From positions 1 through 9,541 of the forward strand of contig DAOWDI010000195.1 of the NCBI GenBank assembly GCA_030639105.1: a stretch of 9,541 nucleotides of DNA, read 5' to 3'. Of the stretch, positions 7,608 to 9,541 are shown in pieces. Position numbers and translations under genes: made by a program. Numbering within the stretch: position 1 is the stretch's first letter; each line of letters starts with the position of its first letter. The notes below the pieces were generated by a model. It made no database searches, was not told the origin of the DNA, and saw only the letters and a list, made by a program, of their open reading frames with translations. Origin of the DNA: Gammaproteobacteria bacterium (GTDB taxonomy: Bacteria; Pseudomonadota; Gammaproteobacteria; Ga0077536).

Positions 7608-8333
7608 CTAACCTTCCCTGGCGTTTAAGATCCGGATCATTTCCGGTGCCGGAATATATCCACCGATTGATTCCCCATCCAGGTACACCGCCGGCGTACC
7701 ACGAACGCCCATCGCTTCGCCCATACGATAATGATCCTTCACCGGGTTCGCGCACACAGAGGACTTGATCGCCTTCCCACCCTTCGCGGCCGTCAACGCT
7801 GCCTTGCGATTAGCGGCGCACCATACCGATACGGCCTTATCATAGGATTCGCCGCCAATTCCGGTACGCGGGTAGGCGAGGTAGCGGACTGCAATACCGG
7901 CATCATTGAGCTGCTCTATTTCCCGATGCATTTTCCGACAATAAGCACAGTCGATATCGGTATATACGTACAACGTATGTGAGGCCTTGCCTTTCGTTGG
8001 CGCAAATTCGATCATATCCTCGATGCCGAGACTCACGAAAGCAGCTATTCGTGCTTCAGCGCGGCGATTCTTTGAAATGTTCTCCAATGATTGCAGATCG
8101 AAGACATCTCCTTTAACGAGGTACCGGCCGTCTTCACTGATATAGAGTAAGGATGGTCCGAGCATTACCTCATACAATCCCGGAAGCGGTCCAGGCAAAA
8201 CGCTCGTAACCTCGGCATCAGGCAGCACGGTCTTTATTGCGTTGCCCAGGCGAACTTCGAGTTCTGTGTCCGCGGTTGCGATAGCGGCGAATAATGACAG
8301 CACCATGAATATGGCCGTTCGGACTTTCATCAT
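7608..8333 (-). CDS. dsbC: Periplasmic thiol:disulfide interchange protein DsbC
   Basis: DsbC is a dimeric periplasmic isomerase that corrects wrong disulfides and is kept reduced by DsbD. The 241-residue product (E. coli 236) has a signal peptide with likely cleavage after Ala-Thr-Ala21. The N-terminal dimerisation domain contains LPGLYEVML and LYISEDGRYLVKGDVFDL. The thioredoxin-like domain carries the active-site Cys129-Ala-Tyr-Cys132 in YTDIDCAYCRKMH, and the cis-Pro loop Gly-Thr213-Pro214. Cys172 and Cys194 are 22 residues apart, the same spacing as the structural disulfide Cys141-Cys163 of E. coli DsbC. The active site is CAYC where E. coli has CGYC. ATG 8333 is chosen because GAGG (8341-8344) precedes it by seven bases; a second ATG at 8330 is possible. 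It is the first gene of a likely dsbC-TPR unit. Confidence 0.93.
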   Translation of the reverse strand: MMKVRTAIFMVLSLFAAIATADTELEVRLGNAIKTVLPDAEVTSVLPGPLPGLYEVMLGPSLLYISEDGRYLVKGDVFDLQSLENISKNRRAEARIAAFVSLGIEDMIEFAPTKGKASHTLYVYTDIDCAYCRKMHREIEQLNDAGIAVRYLAYPRTGIGGESYDKAVSVWCAANRKAALTAAKGGKAIKSSVCANPVKDHYRMGEAMGVRGTPAVYLDGESIGGYIPAPEMIRILNAREG

Positions 8334-8366
8334 ATTGAATCCTCGGAAAATAGCAGACTATCGACG

Positions 8367-8417
8367 GTTAACGCATTGTAGAATCATACAGTTGGCAACA
8401 CCACGGTTGTTAACGCA
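8367..8417. repeat. Direct repeat GTTAACGCA x2, 42 bp apart, upstream of dsbC
   Basis: GTTAACGCA occurs exactly at 8367-8375 and at 8409-8417, in the same orientation. The start-to-start distance is 42 bp, close to four turns of B-form DNA, so both copies face the same side of the helix. One copy overlaps the candidate dsbC -35 element and the other lies just past its expected transcription start. This layout would suit a looping or cooperative repressor, but no known regulator motif is recognised. Confidence 0.35.
8383..8413 (-). promoter_or_regulatory. Candidate sigma-70 promoter for dsbC
   Basis: On the minus strand TTAACA (8413-8408, one mismatch to TTGACA) is followed after 19 bp by TATGAT (8388-8383, one mismatch to TATAAT). 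The spacer is longer than the optimal 17 bp. Transcription would start near 8376 and give a leader of about 43 nt with GAGG before the dsbC ATG. This is an inference from the hexamers only. Confidence 0.35.
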
Positions 8418-8451
8418 ATTTGACTCTCTCAACCGCCATGTATTCGATAAA

Positions 8452-8483
8452 TTGGTAGCGGCAGTTTTCATTACCTCTATAAT
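8452..8483 (+). promoter_or_regulatory. Candidate plus-strand promoter with consensus TATAAT
   Basis: TATAAT (8478-8483) is a perfect -10 hexamer pointing toward the ATPase gene. The only -35-like hexamer nearby is TTGGTA (8452-8457), but the 20-bp spacing is too long for good sigma-70 use, so either the promoter is activator-dependent or the match is fortuitous. Transcription would start near 8490 and leave a leader of about 360 nt before the ATPase start. Confidence 0.35.
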
Positions 8484-8491
8484 CTCGGGTC

Positions 8492-8508
8492 TATATCACC
8501 GTTATATC
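8492..8508. repeat. TATATC direct repeat, 11-bp period
   Basis: TATATC occurs at 8492-8497 and again at 8503-8508, one helical turn apart. It sits immediately downstream of the TATAAT hexamer, where transcription would begin, so it could be an operator. It is short and AT-rich, so chance is a real possibility. Confidence 0.2.
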
Positions 8509-8547
8509 GTCAACACGGCCCAAACCGATCAACGAGGTTCACCGCCC

Positions 8548-8715
8548 ATGAACGCAAACCAATCCGATAAGCTGGAGGGTCAGTCGTTAGGCAACTAGCA
8601 AGTATTGAACACTATCGGCAAAGGAGATATGGCGACCATCCGCCTCGGCCAGAACCCTTTTGTCAACTGGCCGAACCGCTACGATCATAGCGATCACAAT
8701 CGTGACGGTATTTAA
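8548..8715 (+). pseudogene. Small reading frame with one in-frame TAG (possible gene remnant)
   Basis: ATG 8548 has GAGG ten bases upstream (8534-8537) and opens a 16-residue frame, MNANQSDKLEGQSLGN, ending at TAG 8596-8598. The same frame continues past that TAG without a further stop for 38 codons to TAA 8713-8715, passing an internal ATG at 8629 preceded by AAGGAG only two bases away, which is too close for efficient initiation. The 28 residues from ATG 8629 include GQNPFVNWPNRY and DHNRDG. No family is recognised. It may be a small gene broken by a point mutation, two unrelated micro-ORFs, or non-coding leader. Support is weak. Confidence 0.2.
8645..8674 (+). other. Stem-loop with perfect 8-bp GC-rich stem
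   Basis: TCGGCCAG (8645-8652) pairs perfectly with CTGGCCGA (8667-8674) across a 14-nt loop. No T-run follows, so it is not a Rho-independent terminator. It lies in the presumed leader of the ATPase transcript, just downstream of the AAGGAG at 8621-8626, where it could affect ribosome access or RNA stability. Confidence 0.35.
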
Positions 8716-8866
8716 GGTTCGCAGTTCGATTATCGAATGGGCATCGATCAATTACCAACTACAATTCCAACGCAAGTATCTCTATACACTGATTGAACGG
8801 GTCAATTACCCGAAACTGGATTTTTTTTCTAGCACAGGAATGACACTGCTTGAACTTGATAATTGA
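8660..8866 (+). CDS. Possible small membrane protein overlapping the ATPase start (doubtful)
   Basis: A 68-codon frame runs from TTG 8660 to TGA 8864-8866, overlapping the ATPase frame by 17 nt from its proposed TTG at 8850, as in translationally coupled genes. The product would have a hydrophobic segment (about residues 6-18, ATIIAITIVTVF) followed by basic residues and a polar tail. No ribosome binding site precedes TTG 8660, the frame contains no ATG until near its end, and no family is recognised. It could equally be the distal, frameshifted part of the remnant that begins at 8548. Treat as a hypothesis. Confidence 0.15.
   Translation: MSTGRTATIIAITIVTVFKVRSSIIEWASINYQLQFQRKYLYTLIERVNYPKLDFFSSTGMTLLELDN
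8792..8828 (+). other. Two mutually exclusive hairpins followed by a T8 tract
   Basis: ATTGA (8792-8796) can pair with TCAAT (8802-8806), or CGGGT (8798-8802) can pair with ACCCG (8808-8812). The two stems share bases, so only one can form. A run of eight T follows at 8821-8828, separated from the second stem by 8 nt, which is too far for a standard intrinsic terminator. The layout recalls an attenuator upstream of the ATPase gene but is not convincing alone. Confidence 0.2.
8836..8840 (+). promoter_or_regulatory. Shine-Dalgarno site for the ATPase TTG start
   Basis: AGGAA lies nine bases upstream of TTG 8850 and directly abuts the in-frame stop TGA 8841. The same site is also directly before ATG 8840, which opens only an eight-codon out-of-frame peptide. 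This supports the non-ATG start for the ATPase. Confidence 0.5.
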
Positions 8867-9541
8867 AGAAGCCCAACCGCACCGAAGCATCCAGCTCGAC
8901 GATGTAACGCGGCTGCTGGTACGGCAGAACATCCTCTCGGCCAATACGGCCAAGCAGGTGAGTACGACAATAAATCCGGATGATCCGCGCCACCCGTTCG
9001 TCCAACTAGGTGACCTCGATCTCAGGGACTTGTCCAATCCCAATCTCGATCTCACCTTGAGCACGGAGACGATAACGCGATTGATAGCTGAGGCAACCAA
9101 CATCGCTTATGTTCGGATCGATCCGCTCAAAATCGATGTCGAGGCGGTAACCAGCCTGGTATCCCAAGCGTATGCAACGCGCTTTCAGTTTCTACCGGTA
9201 GAGGTCACCGGCACCTACGTGACTATCGCAACGGCGGAGCCCTACGTACGTGAATGGGAGTCGGAATTGATGCCGATTCTAAAGCGTGAAGTTCGACACG
9301 TACTCGCGAATCCTCTCGACATCGAAAAATACCTCAAAGAATTCTACGGTGTTAGTCGTTCGTTGTTTGGCGCCGCCACCAAGGCCGCCGATGAACAGGG
9401 GGTTAGTATTGGCAATTTTGAGCAGCTGACCGAACTCGGGGCCATCGGAGAACTCGACGCGAATGACCAGCACGTTGTTCATTTGGTCGACTGGTTACTT
9501 CAATACGCATTCGATCAACGGGCGAGCGACATCCACATCGA
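8850..9541 (+). CDS. GspE/PulE-family (T2SS/T4P) ATPase, N-terminal part, cut by window end
   Basis: About 230 codons are open to the window edge with no stop. Secretion ATPases of this class are cytoplasmic hexamers that power pseudopilus or pilus assembly through an inner-membrane platform protein. The N-terminal (T2SSE_N/MshEN-like) domain is recognisable in RIDPLKIDVEAV, QFLPVEVTG, TIATAEPYVREWE and ANPLDIEKYLKEFYGV. The start of the ATPase domain follows at the very end: HLVDWLLQYAFDQRASDIHI, matching the conserved ASDIH(I/L)E entry motif. Walker A, Asp box, Walker B and the Cys4 zinc region would lie beyond the window. The frame is blocked upstream by TGA 8841-8843 and has no early ATG. 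TTG 8850 is preferred because AGGAA (8836-8840) lies nine bases upstream; TTG 8856 is the alternative. Full-length relatives are about 570-600 residues. Whether it serves a type II secretion, pilus or other fiber system cannot be told here. Confidence 0.88.
   Translation, partial: MNLIIEEAQPHRSIQLDDVTRLLVRQNILSANTAKQVSTTINPDDPRHPFVQLGDLDLRDLSNPNLDLTLSTETITRLIAEATNIAYVRIDPLKIDVEAVTSLVSQAYATRFQFLPVEVTGTYVTIATAEPYVREWESELMPILKREVRHVLANPLDIEKYLKEFYGVSRSLFGAATKAADEQGVSIGNFEQLTELGAIGELDANDQHVVHLVDWLLQYAFDQRASDIHI

Larger units (their letters stand above)
8334..8849. other. Gene-poor 516-bp region between dsbC and the ATPase gene
   Basis: No gene can be assigned here with confidence. The left part (8334-8430) holds the dsbC ribosome binding site, a candidate dsbC promoter and a spaced 9-bp direct repeat. 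The middle (8450-8550) holds a consensus TATAAT and a TATATC direct repeat. The right part (8548-8849) holds short plus-strand frames interrupted by stops, an 8-bp GC-rich stem-loop, two mutually exclusive small hairpins and a T8 tract, ending with the ATPase Shine-Dalgarno. No tRNA, rRNA or CRISPR signature is visible. Confidence 0.7.

Noticed and set aside
8821..8828. T8 tract as an intrinsic terminator
   Set aside because: The nearest stem (8798-8812) is only 5 bp and ends 8 nt before the T-run, unlike canonical terminators; kept only as part of the leader hypothesis.
8759..9103. Minus-strand open frame of 114 codons opposite the ATPase gene
   Set aside because: It is antisense to recognisable GspE N-domain coding sequence and has no family resemblance.

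Overview
The window looks like ordinary chromosomal DNA from a Gram-negative proteobacterium. It carries inner-core LPS (heptose/Kdo) genes, a periplasmic disulfide isomerase, an outer-membrane-type TPR lipoprotein and a type II secretion/type IV pilus-class ATPase. The fused HldE (kinase plus adenylyltransferase in one chain) favours Gammaproteobacteria over Betaproteobacteria, where the two activities are often split. This placement is an inference.

Layout. Positions 1-95 are AT-rich and non-coding, with no convincing terminator. Positions 96-3789 (minus strand) hold a tightly packed operon transcribed hldE > hldD > waaA. Both junctions overlap by 4 nt (ATGA and TTGA), so waaA most likely starts at a TTG. 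The three enzymes make ADP-L-glycero-D-manno-heptose and attach Kdo to lipid A. Positions 3790-3911 are a 122-bp divergent intergenic region. Positions 3912-4655 (plus) encode an exported DUF3108 protein. Positions 4656-4736 are a short convergent gap with no obvious terminator. Positions 4737-8333 (minus) hold dsbC followed by a 937-residue TPR lipoprotein resembling PrsT of PEP-CTERM/exosortase systems; they are probably co-transcribed. Positions 8334-8849 are a gene-poor stretch between dsbC and the plus-strand ATPase gene. It holds a spaced direct repeat, a consensus -10 hexamer, small ORFs interrupted by stops, hairpins and a T8 tract. From 8850 to the window end a GspE/PulE-family ATPase gene is open and truncated by the edge; it begins at a TTG.

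Most of the window is well understood. The least explained parts are the 0.5-kb leader region before the ATPase (small-gene remnant, attenuator-like leader or plain intergenic DNA), and the pairing of dsbC with a PrsT-like lipoprotein outside any visible exosortase locus. I did not find convincing evidence of a new multi-gene system.
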